The position numbers and the translations under genes were made by a program. From Diphasiastrum complanatum (Eukaryota; Streptophyta; Lycopodiopsida; Lycopodiales; Lycopodiaceae), in NCBI GenBank assembly GCA_029204225.1, contig CM055103.1, positions 52,419,145-52,483,144 on the forward strand: a stretch of DNA of 64,000 bases, written 5' to 3'. Position 1 is the stretch's first letter. Each line of letters opens with the position of its first letter. The notes below the pieces were generated by a model. That model did no database searches and was not told the DNA's origin. It was given only the letters and a program-made list of their open reading frames with translations. Shown one piece after another: positions 23,321 to 33,727 of the stretch.

Positions 23321-24178
23321 CTACAATGCGGGTCTTTGATATGCATTGCAAAAATAAATATCATTTATAAAAAACCTAAACTCTCCTCCGAGATCATCTA
23401 TTTTTTTGGCTATATACATGTCAAAATCAATGTAGGCTCTCAGAATCAAAGAATGTGTCCTTTGGATCATTGGGGAGTCTGATGTGCAACTCTCTATCAA
23501 TTGCATCAACATCAGAAACAATCATGTCCACCACTGTATTTAAATCATCCGCATGTAGAGAAGGAGAACTGTGCATTTCAAGATCAGGGGTTGGGGGAGG
23601 ACTCTCAACCCATGGACTTCCCGACATACTTGCCACATCTTTTCTAATGGGATGAGACGAGGGTGAAGAGCTGGGAGACCTAGGCTTGGGTTGTGAATGC
23701 TTCAGTTGTGCTTGATTTCTCTTTTTTTGGGGTGGGACAGGCCCCATTTCAAGAGGAACTTGCCTTTGTGTGAAGCCATACTTAAAATGCTGTCATAGGT
23801 GCTTCGAAGCCTCATGACAAGAAGCATGTCCTTCGGCATCAGTGTCACCCTCTTGGCATGTATCGAGCACAAGATCGAATCCTCAAACATTTTTGTCTGG
23901 AAGTCCTCGTATACAATCTGGAGTGCCTCCAATGCAGTGATATTCCACCTCACTGCATAAGGCAGATGAGTAGTCATATCCTACGTGACCTCTCTCACAG
24001 CTTGGTAGAAGACTGCTTTCGAGATCAGAAGCTTGGTGCTCCTTTGCAGTGCCCTGATGTATCTCAACCATGGACGGTGAGGTCTTCTGCATCTTTGCGG
24101 ATGTACAGGTTCAGAAGTCTATGGACGGGTTGGTTCAACAAAGCTAGTAAGCCTAGCAGTTTCCTTCGTCCGAGCCAT
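23321..24178 (-). pseudogene. Histone H3-like (CENH3-like) gene with C-terminal tail, copy 1
   Basis: Starts at the ATG at 24178 with MARTKETARL, matching the H3 N terminus including Arg2 and Lys4. Codon 20 and codon 66 are TAG (at 24121-24119 and 23983-23981). The histone fold reads IRALQRSTKLLISKAVFYQA (alpha-N and helix 1), a loop 1 about three residues longer than in canonical H3 with VRWNITALEALQ (CENH3 loops have a similar RW), then FEDSILCSIHAKRVTLMPKD (helices 2-3), almost canonical. In place of the H3 terminus come MRLRSTYDSILSMASH and a Ser/Pro-rich basic tail (23427-23747; one frame change near 23740). After another shift near 23430, YIAKKIDDLGGEFRFFI aligns with the tail of copy 2. 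It ends at about 23280, before any protease domain. It is transcribed away from gene B at 25053. Confidence 0.85.
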
Positions 24179-25052
24179 TGAGGCCAGATATCGATACCAC
24201 GTGAGAGAGTGTTACTATGACAATGAATGACAGACTCATTTGCGTGACAGATTCTCTCGTGTGATGGTGATCCTAGAACCTGTGAGGCTGATATCGCTAT
24301 GATGCGAGAGAGTAGCAGGTTAGGCGGGGGGAGGAAGGCGCTTGCATGATAGCGATATCGGGTCAGCAAGTCCTATGGGAGCATTCCAACAAGAAAGCAA
24401 ATTGAACGAAAACCTATAAAATCGTGGAGAGGTTTGGATCTGCACGTATGAAACTGCACGTTTGGAACCGCACGTGTGGGATTTCATGTGTGGACACGTG
24501 GTTGAATGGTACAGTGACACGTACACTCGCATGTATAAGCTTACACGTGTGGGCATGCGGCCGAATGGCAAATTGATGTGTATTGTAGCACGTGTGGTCT
24601 CGCACGTGTGGACGGTTAAATTACGCGTGAGAGATCTGATCCGTTGTTGGATCGACGCGTGTACGGATTGGATTTTATTGGTTTTAGCTATATAAATGTT
24701 GTTCGATCAGCTAGAAACTTTCGTTTAGTTATCGATTTTCACTCCTCATAGCTCTTGTTTGTGTCCACACTTCCAGTTCTTTGCAATATCGCTACCATGC
24801 GAGAATCTAGGTCAGATTCTATACGAGCTGGCATCCCTCATGTCATTGCAATATCCAATTAGTCACCAATATCGCCATCACGCAAGGACTTGTAGCTTCC
24901 GTCCATCTCGCGTCGTAGCGATACTCGAGGCTATTGTTTATACTTTAGATATGGCCGTCTCATCTTCTAATACTTTTGATTCTCAGTTGCACGCATTCCT
25001 CATTTAATCTGGGGTTGGTAATTACATTGGTCACTACAAGACATATTTCAAT
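24179..25052. promoter_or_regulatory. Bidirectional promoter and leaders of H3-like gene and gene B, copy 1
   Basis: Divergent genes start at 24178 (minus) and 25053 (plus). A minus-facing TATA candidate is at 24412-24421 (TTTTATAGG on the minus strand) and a plus-facing one at 24691-24699 (CTATATAAAT). Between them, 24436-24660 holds about ten ACGTG/ACGYG boxes, mostly GCACGTGTGG (near 24467, 24541, 24589 and 24603). Outside the TATA boxes, the leaders hold copies of an ATATCGCTAYCATGCGAGAG motif: 24186-24208, 24290-24313 and 24344-24360 (inverted) on one side; 24784-24806, 24868-24890 and 24904-24930 (inverted) on the other. The layout matches 49719-50594. Confidence 0.7.
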
Positions 25053-26270
25053 ATGTCTTTCAATATCGAAAGGTTTGGACCTGAACATAAATCATATTTC
25101 TCGGCCTTGTATAAACAGTATTATGATAGTCTGAATCAGTCTATGTTGATAATGGATAATCTACGATTCATCCATTTCCATGACCTGGTACTTGCCCAAA
25201 CACTTTCAAAGCAAGCTCACAACTGACGATTCACGAAAATAGTGAGTGACTTTAAATGTGTGGTCCATTGTGACCAGCACAATCGATCATGTCAGTTTTT
25301 GCAGGAGGGCATGGGCTTTGTGTTTTATCTTTCTGCTCTTGTTTATGAAGAGGCAGAAACTTTGAGGCTAAGCATTGAGGGTGCCTCATCATTAGCTGAT
25401 TCTATGATATCAGAATCAACTATTGTTGATGACGTCTTGGGTGCTAACGAGGAGGCAAGATTGGCAATAATGTACGACCTAGCCAAGTCTCATGCATTGT
25501 CCATTTCTTCCTTATCTGACGTGAATCCATATGACAAAACCAAGATTGATCTCGATTTGCTGGTGGATTACATGAATAGTGTCGCATACCACTTTTTGAA
25601 TGACGTTGGAGATGTTCTTGATCTGAGGGAGGATGAAATATTATCAATTCTGTCAAATTTCATCGAAGAATTCTCGGACTTCATAGATCTCGAGGGTGAT
25701 GATCTATGTGTTTCTATTGATTCCAAAGACGGAGATGAGTGACGGATGGGACTGAAGCCCTGTAGTCAAAGCCCTATAGTCTATCATGTCTGAAAGCAAG
25801 GCATACCAGACAAATTTGCACATTGAGGAGAAATTTCTAAGAATCCAGAGCATATATGTCTCACAGTCATCAGAAACTAATCCATCCAGTACTTTGACGA
25901 CCATAATTGCTGGTCATGATCTACAAACTGCTGCAATTATTCAAGCTGATGAGCGTGATCTGATAAGTAAATTTGGTTCTATTCGAATGAGATTCATATT
26001 CAAATATAGTTATTTTGTTTTCAAGATATGTGACCTTTGCTCATATTTTACAGGGTACTGTGGAGGTAGATGCCTTTGCAACAAGGCAGGGATATGTGAG
26101 GGAAGGCCAAGGATCATGACAAAGGGATTCATCCTTGTCTCATTATTTAAAGTGCTTTGTAAATAAAGAGATTTGCATTCATCATAGCAAATTTTCTGTA
26201 GATGCTGCGACGATAATAATGGCAATTAAAACATTATCATATTTCTCAAACGGGCATAAGTTTAAATTTA
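25053..26270 (+). pseudogene. Gene B, copy 1 (unknown protein)
   Basis: Not recognised. Exon 1 starts at the ATG at 25053 (MSFNIERFGPEHKSYFSALY) and stays in one frame to 25742 apart from a TGA near 25227. It passes FIHFHDLVLAQTLSK, RFTKIVSDFKCV, an all-alpha acidic middle and EEFSDFIDLEGDDL. Further homology follows in a shifted frame at 25810-25970 (IEEKFLRIQS). An intron ends TTTTACAG at 26053. Exon 2 encodes TVEVDAFATRQG, HHSKFSVDAATIIMAIKTLS and FSNGHKFKF to about 26270, where the copy is cut. Copy 2 at 48203-49718 aligns along its length at low identity, with matching HxxDLV, FTKLxxDFK, EFSD and HSKF..TIIMAIK.LS stretches. No catalytic motif or membrane segment is evident. Confidence 0.65.
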
Positions 26271-26324
26271 GTATATGTGCAATAAAATTATAATTCTAAG
26301 AGCTAGTTACATTCAAAAGAGATT

Positions 26325-27905
26325 TACCATATAATGCGTAATATGACCTTTACCCCAGACATCTTTAACTGCATCCACAAACTCAATTGTTGATTTCTCA
26401 ATTAGTAGGACATCAGTATCAAACAATTTATCTTTTCTGAGCAATTTGACCATGTTGTCAAGCTTTGTCCAGACTTCAACTTTTTAATCCTCGTTGTTCC
26501 TTTTTTTTCAAAATCCCTTGGCATTGAGTACATCTATCCAAATTGAGTATTGGATTTTAGTCAGTTTTTCAGAATGATTTGATAAGAAACGACGAGCTTT
26601 GGATCCTCCTCCTATGCTTGGTTTGCATGGAATGTTTCCTGTTTTTCCCGAAAGCTTCTCGTGCCTTTGTATTTTAACGTGTCCTTCTTTCGATAGAACT
26701 TTTTTCGATAATTTTAACCTCTCGATGTAGTGTACAAATGTGAACATTTCAAGGCAAAATCGGTAATATTGGTTTCCAAGTCTGAACTTCTATATCCCTT
26801 GAAACTCTTGTGCTCTTCGACATGTCTTGTGTAGTTTTCATGCAATAGGGGCATGGATGTTTTGAATTTGCTCCATGTGAGACGTTGAACATGCACTTCA
26901 ACGACTTCAGGTCTCCAGCCAAATGCCATTCCACCTTAAAATCACCTATTCCAGGAAGATTCAGTGGTGTGTCGCTCATATGATTCTTAATTATCTCTGG
27001 ATAATCTGTTTTACTAAAAATCTAAAATAAAATGTCATGATCTTCTTTTAAAACCTGTTTGAAACACAAAATCATGAACTATGTTAAGAGGATTGAACTT
27101 AGACCTATAATAGCAAAACAATATTAGCTTAAAACACAAAACCCTAAATTCTCGAAATAAATTACTTGCTAGTACTCAATAAAATAGATTAAAACCTGGA
27201 AAGCTGCCAACCACCAAATATTATTTTCGGACTGCACACTGAAATCAAGACTCTCCGAGTTTATCGTATTGCTTAATGCTCCATTCATAATTGTAACACT
27301 AACCCTTTATAGCTTTTGTCCCTTTATTACTTTTGATTCATCTAACTTGAGAACTAATATCAATTTTTCAACACTTTCATTTGTGATTCCATAAAACTTT
27401 AGAATAAATCTCAGTAAATGATTCAGATCTACAAACATATTGTTGGTGGAATCATATGACAAAGTTCCATGATCTGCAAAGTGATATGGTAAGGAATACC
27501 AATGATGTTTTGCAAACCCCTGTTTAACACATCCCTCTCTAATTTGATTTGAAAGGGTTGGAGAATAGGAAATTTTCTTGTATGTACTTGTCCAAATGCC
27601 TCTTTGATAATTTTAAACATTGTGTCATATGCATCCATGCTAATACTAGAATGATCCTGCAGACTTCGCCCATAAGGGCCTCTGCAATCTTGGACTTGAT
27701 TTGAGAATATCATTGATTTTCTAGTAGATTCGTCGCTGACTTGGCTGTAAGTACTGCACTCAAAGACTTCCAATCATGTCCTTGTCTTTCAGATTTTGAT
27801 TGGTGACTAAAGCTGATCTGCAAAATAAAGTAAGATTAGAAAAAAAAACAATTCACAATCATTGAAACAAAATACATGAATAGTTTAAAACATAATCTTA
27901 CTTGA
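26325..27905 (-). pseudogene. Gene A, copy 1 (unknown coiled-coil/CxxC protein)
   Basis: Aligns exon by exon with the fuller copy at 28846-31500. From 27905: the end of the basic exon (KKRIYAFK) and a GTAAG donor, the 27429-27773 exon (MDAYDTMFKIIKEAFGQVHT), then FYGITNE-like, LDESK-like and SVQSENNIWWLAAFQ-like sequence at 27180-27420 with stops. At 26749-26979: SDTPLNLPGIGDFKVEWHLA, GDLKSLKCMFNVSHGANSKH and PCPYCMKTTQDM. At 26508-26747: VKIQRHEKLSGKTGNIPCKP, then SIGGGSKARRFLSNHSEKLT. The 26330-26500 exon ends in HITHYM. The first coiled-coil exon and the last exon are missing. Convergent with gene B of the same copy; the 3' ends of both are lost in one deletion near 26280-26325. Confidence 0.75.
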
Positions 27906-27989
27906 AAGCATATATTCTTTTTTTTCGTTGACCCCCACTTGATGAAAGCTTGTCAATACCTTTTAAAATAACTCTTTTTCGCTTATTGG

Positions 27990-28739
27990 ATGAATTTTCG
28001 GATATAATTGATTTTAATGCTGATGATTTTCTCCTTGGGGTTGATGATGTACATAATGATAAGTTTTATTAGATTGCTTGAAAATGGCTGTGGAGGAAAT
28101 GCACAGCAAAGAAGATGATCTACCTTTTGAGGAGGAGTTTCTTAGAATCCAAAGTCAACTTCGTTTTCCACAACCAACTGTCTATTCACCAACAATATTG
28201 ACATCGAAAGGTGGACATAATATTGAAGGAGAGACAATAATCAGGGAAGAAAAAGCCGAATGTGTAAGTTTTTGTATCTTATCACGTACTAGTAGATTCG
28301 TTATGTCAAATTATATATTGGAGCTTACTATGTTTTTTATCATTTCAGAAAACAATTTTCCTTGATGATTTCGCAATTCGTCGAGGAGGGTAGAGATTTT
28401 CTACTGGAGAATTTTCGAGAGATTATGCACTGGGGCACTATCTGAAGTTCAAAAAAATAATGAGATAAGTGTTGCCCATTCAAAGTTTCATCAACATGGT
28501 GAAACTATGATTATGGCAATTAAGGCACTGTCTCATTTTCTTGGAGGACATAATTTCAATAAGGTAGATATGGACCAGTGAATTCCATGTCCAGATCATC
28601 TCATTTTCAATTGTATGTTGCTTACGTTGATATGAGTAAGCATGAAAACTATGAGTTGTTGGATCCATACAAAAGAATAAAATTGTTGCATGATTCTAAG
28701 TTGCAACTTTCATTGGAGAAAATATCGGATGCAGAGTAG
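27990..28739 (+). pseudogene. Gene B, copy 3, 5'-truncated
   Basis: It begins abruptly at about 27990 inside exon 1 (DEFSDIIDFNADDFLLGVDD) and runs through HNDKFY, EDDLPFEEEFLRIQSQLRFP and GGHNIEGETIIREEKAE. A perfect GT-AG intron of 85 bp lies at 28264-28348. Exon 2 opens KTIFLDDFAIRRGG and continues with frame breaks to the stop at 28737-28739. It is most similar to copy 2 at 48203-49718 (same intron position and length). Its start abuts the first exon of gene A copy 1, marking a tandem junction between element copies. Confidence 0.8.
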
Positions 28740-28845
28740 ATACTGCTGAATTGTACTTTGCAAATATTTTTATTTAGTATACAAAATTTTATTGTGTGTC
28801 TATAGCCTATTGGCTTGTATAAATTTGCATGCTTTTTGAAATTTT

Positions 28846-31500
28846 TTATAATCCGTTGTGTATTATGACGAATTTGGATTCTTCTGTAAAACCATTGGAA
28901 AAGTTGCAGTATATAGCTGTTTTTTGTGCTAGTCCCTCCATGTTGTGTACTTTTATGAAATGCCGCTCTTGCTTGCCAATGAGACTTTTCCATTCCTTGC
29001 GATGACCATATGCTAAGACTTCCACTATTTCTTGCAAAGAATGTCAAATGATGTCGTAATATGTGCTGCATGTCATAAAAACATAATCTAAATCAGTACC
29101 AAAAGTATCTAATTTAATTGCACATATTTGTCTATCGTAGTGTAAAATCAAAATCTTACCATATAATTTGTTATATGATCAACACCCCATGCACTTTGAA
29201 CTGCATCCACAAATTCACTGGTTGTTTTCTGTATGGTTTGTACATCGGTATTTGAAAATTTATCTTTTCTCAAGTATTTCACCATGTTGTCTAACTTTTT
29301 CCAAACTTCTACTTTGTGTATACGAGTAGAACCTTCTTCTTTAAAATCTTGAGTTGCTGCAATAATTTCTTTCCAAACCGTGTATTGAACCTTGGATTGT
29401 TTGCCAGAATAATTTGATAAATATATTCGAGCTTTAGATCCTCCAATGCTCGGCTTGCATGGAATATTTCCTATTTTACATGATAGCTTGTCATCTTTTT
29501 TTATTTTAACGTGGCCTTTATCTAAGCCTGCTTTGGACAACACATCCTCTTCGCATAGGCCTTTGGCTCAAAATTCCATGCAAACAAGATGTGAAGATAT
29601 ATTATTTTTTCTTTAATACGCACCTCCGCATGCAATGTACAAATATGAACATTTCGTAGAGGAATTGATAGTACATGTTTCCAATTAGGATCTTCTCGAT
29701 CTCTTGATATTCATGTACTCCTTGTCATGTCTTTTGCTATTTTCATGCAGTACAAACAAGGGTGTTAAGAGTTAGCGCCATGAGATACATTGAACATACA
29801 TTTTAATGTCTTCGGATCTCCTACTAAATGCCATTCAATGTCGAAAGTGCCAATTCCAGGAATATTGAGTGGAACTCCCTCCATGTGAGTTTTTATGGTG
29901 GCAGGATATGATGTTCTATTAATTATCCATGAGAGAATGTCATGGTCTTCTTTCATCACCTATAAGAGAATACAAAAACGTGATTAGCCTCATAATATTA
30001 ACACAGAGAAGATTTTCCATATGAAATCCATATTCAAATGATTATTCCTATTTATTATGTGAAGGAACTGCTATACCTGAAATGCTGCCAACCACCAGAT
30101 ATCATTTTCTGATTGAACACTGAAATTGAGGCCTGAGTCTTCTGAATTTGAAAGTGCTCCATTCATGATCGTGAGACTGACTCTTTCCATTTTTTGTCCT
30201 TTAATAATTTTAGACTCATCTAACTTGAGAACAACTATCAGCTTGTTATTGACATTCTCATTTGTAATACCGTAAAAATTTATGATGCATGTTAATAACT
30301 GATTAATGTCAATAAATAAATTGTTGGAATTGTTATAAGCTATACTTTCTCCTTTCGAGCAATACACTTATTAATATGAGATGGATGACCAACTATTGTC
30401 TGCATACCTTGGTTTAATATGTCTGTTTTTTTTAAAAGATTAAATGGTCATGGGACTGGAAACTTTTTAATATTTATCTTTGCAAATGCCTCCTTTACCA
30501 TCTTAAACATTGTTGCATATGCTTCCCTACTGATGCTAGAAAAGTCACATGTCCCCTGAAGCAATGTAGTGTCTAATATTTTTCCAACTTCATCCATAAT
30601 GCTATCAGTAACTGAAGCCTTAATCTTTTTCATTTTGTTATTATTTAACATTGATTTCATAGATTTAGAAGTCAAGATAGAGCCTAGTGAGTTTCCAATT
30701 GAAATGTCATCGACCAAATGGTCTTCAACAACCAATGCTAATTTGCATTGCAAACATAATGTTCATGAAAATGTCAGTAGAACAAAAAATTCAAGCAATA
30801 TTCAATACCAAATAAGCTATTAGTTACTTGAATGCACGGATACGTCTTTTTCTATGACCTCCTTTGAATGATAGATCACATATATCCTTGTTTACCAGTC
30901 TTTTCCTCTTGTTGCTTTGGACCTTTCTGTTGAGCACATCCATATCTTTAACAAGAGACAAATATGAGATACGCATGGATTGAAATGCAGTTTTTATCTC
31001 ATCAAAACTAGTTGTATAATGATGCAAAGAAGATTTCAACCTTTGGATCTCCTTCTTGAGCATCTCATTTTCATCCAAACAAGTTTTCATCTTTGTAGAT
31101 TTTTCTTCACACTCCTTTGATATTTTCCTTGATTCCTCTTCCAAATAATGTATTCTTTGCATTGAATGTGCATTCCCATAGAGCATCAAATTCTCACAGT
31201 AACCCAAAAGGCCATTTTTACCATGACACATATAGATTATTAACTGACACCCAAAAGGCCATTTTTACCATGACACATATAGATTATTAACTGAATCATT
31301 GAATGAAAATCTGGATGTTGCAATGAACATGGATCAATAGAAAACAATGTTCTTGATGACCATAAATCTACATGCTTTAGCTTTTCCTCCCTGTATCGGA
31401 CCATATCCGAAGTTGACAGTTTGGATTGCTTTGAATTTCTTGTCCTGAGCGGAGCATATTCTGGTGACAGATCCACATGAAGATGATAAAGCTTTGTCAT
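28846..31500 (-). pseudogene. Gene A, fullest copy (unknown coiled-coil/CxxC protein)
   Basis: Not recognised with certainty. From the ATG at 31500: an N-terminal region (LYHLHVDLSPEYAPLRTR), then from 31231 a heptad-rich coiled coil (IHYLEEESRKISKECEEKST, LKKEIQRLKSSLHHY) and a basic stretch (KRKRLVNK, GGHRKRRIRAFK), intron, 30448-30753, 30071-30367 (VVLKLDESKIIKGQKMERVS, SVQSENDIWWLAAFQV), intron, 29765-29959 (HDILSWIINRTSYPATIKTH, LNIPGIGTFDIEWHL, KCMFNVSHGANS then HPCLYCMK), 29148-29543 (NIPCKPSIGGSKARIYLSNY), intron, 28846-29045 (SLQEIVEVLAYGHRKEWKSL, stop at 28846). The EWHLAGDLK...ANS..PC.YC block resembles an uncharacterised, possibly transposase-like family from animals and fungi that I recall only loosely. 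Broken by a 47-bp duplication and several stops. Confidence 0.75.
31202..31295. repeat. 47-bp tandem duplication in gene A exon 1
   Basis: Two near-identical copies start ACCCAAAAGGCCATTTTTAC at 31202 and 31249. The period of 47 is not a multiple of three, so it shifts the gene A frame. Confidence 0.9.
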
Positions 31501-31879
31501 CAGTACAATAGTATAGTAACAAACAACACAATGACAATAACAAAGCTGGAGATGGCGCTAATGACTCTGCTGAAGATAGAGATGGCGCTAAACACTTGTT
31601 TTTGACCCTGGAGATAGAGATGGCGTAGGCTTTGTTTCAGAAATGTCACTGCTAATTCAAATTTTTGAGTGTTCCCAACTATTGGGAGGAAATATTTCAG
31701 CATTCTGAAAATTATATTTTAACTATGGTTAAGCACCAGTGAAGTTTGATGTGACTAAACTAAGGTGCATTCATTTACATGGAAAGTAGTGCGAGCAGAT
31801 GCATAAAGAAGTTAGAAAATGATACTATAATTACTTTATAGTTATTTTTCTCTCTCCTACATGGCATTTCTTATAGGGC
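31501..31879. other. Upstream region of gene A copy, with AGATGGCG repeats
   Basis: Three copies of AGATAGAGATGGCGCTAA or a variant at 31548-31630, then AT-rich sequence. It may hold the gene A promoter on the minus strand. Confidence 0.35.
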
Positions 31880-32108
31880 CCTCTTTGGGCCCATATTTTC
31901 TCTAATGAAAACTATTGCACTTAAAATTTTAGAATATGGACCAGTGAATAATTCGATGCTCAGATCATCTCATTTTGCATTGTATGCTGCCTACGTTGAT
32001 ATAAGTAAGCATGAAAGCTATGAGCTCTTGGATCCGTACGATAGAAGGAAATTGTTTCATGATTCTAAGTTGCAAATTTCATTAGAGAAAGTGTTGGAAG
32101 CAGAGTAG
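31880..32108 (+). pseudogene. Gene B, last-exon fragment (copy 4)
   Basis: The plus frame reads KTIALKILEYGPVNNSMLRS, YDRRKLFHDSKLQISLEKVL and a stop at 32106-32108. It matches the C terminus of gene B copy 2 (NKTIAVKILGYGPVNSMLRS). It is followed convergently by the last exon of gene A, as in copies 2 and 3. Confidence 0.85.
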
Positions 32109-32149
32109 ATATTGAAGAATTGTACTTTGTAGAAATTTTCATTTAATAT

Positions 32150-32495
32150 ACAGAATCTCTCTGTGTGTCTATTGCTTATTGGCTTGTGTAAATTTGCATG
32201 TGTTTTGAAATTTTTTATAATCCGATGATTTTTTATTATGACAAATTTGTATTCTTCTGTAAAACCATTGGAAAAGTTGCAATATATAGCTGTTCTTTGT
32301 GCTAGTCCCACCACGTTGTCTACTTTTTTGAAATGCCACTCTTGCTTGCCAATGAGATTTTTCCATACTTTGCGATGACCATATGCTAGGACTTCTACTA
32401 TTTCTTGCAAAGAATGTCGAATGATGTCATAATATGTGCTACATATCATAAAAACAAAATATAAATCAGTACCAAAAATATCTAAAATTAAGTTG
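32150..32495 (-). pseudogene. Gene A, last-exon fragment (copy 4)
   Basis: From 32449: TYYDIIRHSLQEIVEVLAYG, HRKVWKNLIGKQEWHFKKVD, GLAQRTAIYCNFSNGFTEEY. About 90% identical by eye to 28846-29080. Similarity ends near 32495, the right edge of the tandem array. Confidence 0.85.
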
Positions 32496-33555
32496 ATTAA
32501 TCAAGTCTTCAACATTCCTCTCTTTCTACCTTATGTGTTGAGTGCATGTGTTTAATAGTTGAACATTGTCTGAACATTGTTTGTAACTAATCACACACAG
32601 TGTTCAATTGTTGTTATATTTGTGTATATGCTAAATTTGAACAAATATCTTTCTAAGCTAATCAACATATCAGAACAATTTAATTACTTGGTCTATTCAT
32701 TGGTTCTATTCTTCATTGTGATCAAGACATTCGAAATCACTCTTACATACTAATACTTCGCATTGATTGAATTTACATATCCTAAAGGAGCAATTACGTT
32801 GTTGTAATTAAATGCAGTAGATGTATTATCGCATGTGTTTACTTGAACAATCAAGACTTGAGATCACTTGTTCATTCTGAATAAGTGATAGACGGTTGTT
32901 GAGGATTGATAATCGAGATTTCGACTAATTGTTCTAAGAATATTGTGAGAAACTCTTTGTCTAATTTACTGATCTAGTGACTGATGTTCTTGTCTAACAA
33001 GCTTTGTTGGGTACACAGTCCAATACATTGAATTGGCTGATAAGTCTAATGTTTTTTCATAACTCTCAAATGGAATATGTTCGATATGAGATTGTCTAAA
33101 TCAGCTCTTTAACGATTTATCGAATTCATAACACAATTTAATTAGTGTTACTGGTTGCCAATTCAACTAAATGTCTGTCGACGACCAGATTCGTTAAACA
33201 AAGCTTATTAAAAACAATATCATCTGCAATTAACTGAATAAGCTATCCCTTTGGGGTTCGACAATATTATATACTACACTTAATCTTCTTTATCTGATAA
33301 GTACGTTACGACATGCTCAACCAATGGGTTGTCATATTTGGTCTTGTTGACACTGACATTGGGGACGTGTGTGGTGTGCAAGGTGGATTGCCATTCAATA
33401 CTCTCAAGTTGTGCTCTAGCTGAACCGCATCGGTGGTTGCTTCAACTAGTGATAGAGTGGATGGTGAGGCAAAAGTTATGTGGGAAAGCTACCATGTGCT
33501 TTTCGTGTACTTTAAACCACGATTATTTAAGTTACACGATTATCAAGTGTGTCGC
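32496..33555. other. Non-coding stretch
   Basis: AT-rich. No gene or known repeat recognised. Confidence 0.4.
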
Positions 33556-33727
33556 ACTCTTACAAGGTGAAAGTTCTTTTTCTTTTTTTCTTCTAATGGC
33601 CATTTCTTTTTTTCTAGAGTAGCCATTATGCAACTTATCTGACTCTTACAAGGTGAAAGTTCTTTTTTTTTTCCTTCTAATGGCCATTTCTATTTTTCTA
33701 AAATAACCATTATGCAACTTATCTGAC
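33556..33727. repeat. 86-bp tandem duplication
   Basis: Copies start ACTCTTACAAGGTGAAAGTT at 33556 and 33642. Each holds a T-rich run, TTCTAATGGCCATTTCT and CCATTATGCAACTTATCTGA. Confidence 0.9.

Noticed and set aside
23285-23520. Ulp1-like exons in H3 copy 1
   Set aside because: The tail matches copy 2 only up to the KIDDLGGEF block; no His-Trp or Cys motif was found below 23320, so a protease domain is not claimed there.
25031-25045. CACTACAAGACAT resembling a CACTA terminal repeat
   Set aside because: No matching inverted end or target duplication; it lies in the leader of gene B, far from tnp2.
25444-25656. Minus ORF opposite gene B
   Set aside because: Antisense shadow of gene B exon 1, which has the cross-locus conservation.
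31876-31896. GGGCCC-TCTTT-GGGCCC as a transcription terminator hairpin
   Set aside because: Short palindromic words in a eukaryotic intron-like region; not meaningful as a terminator here.
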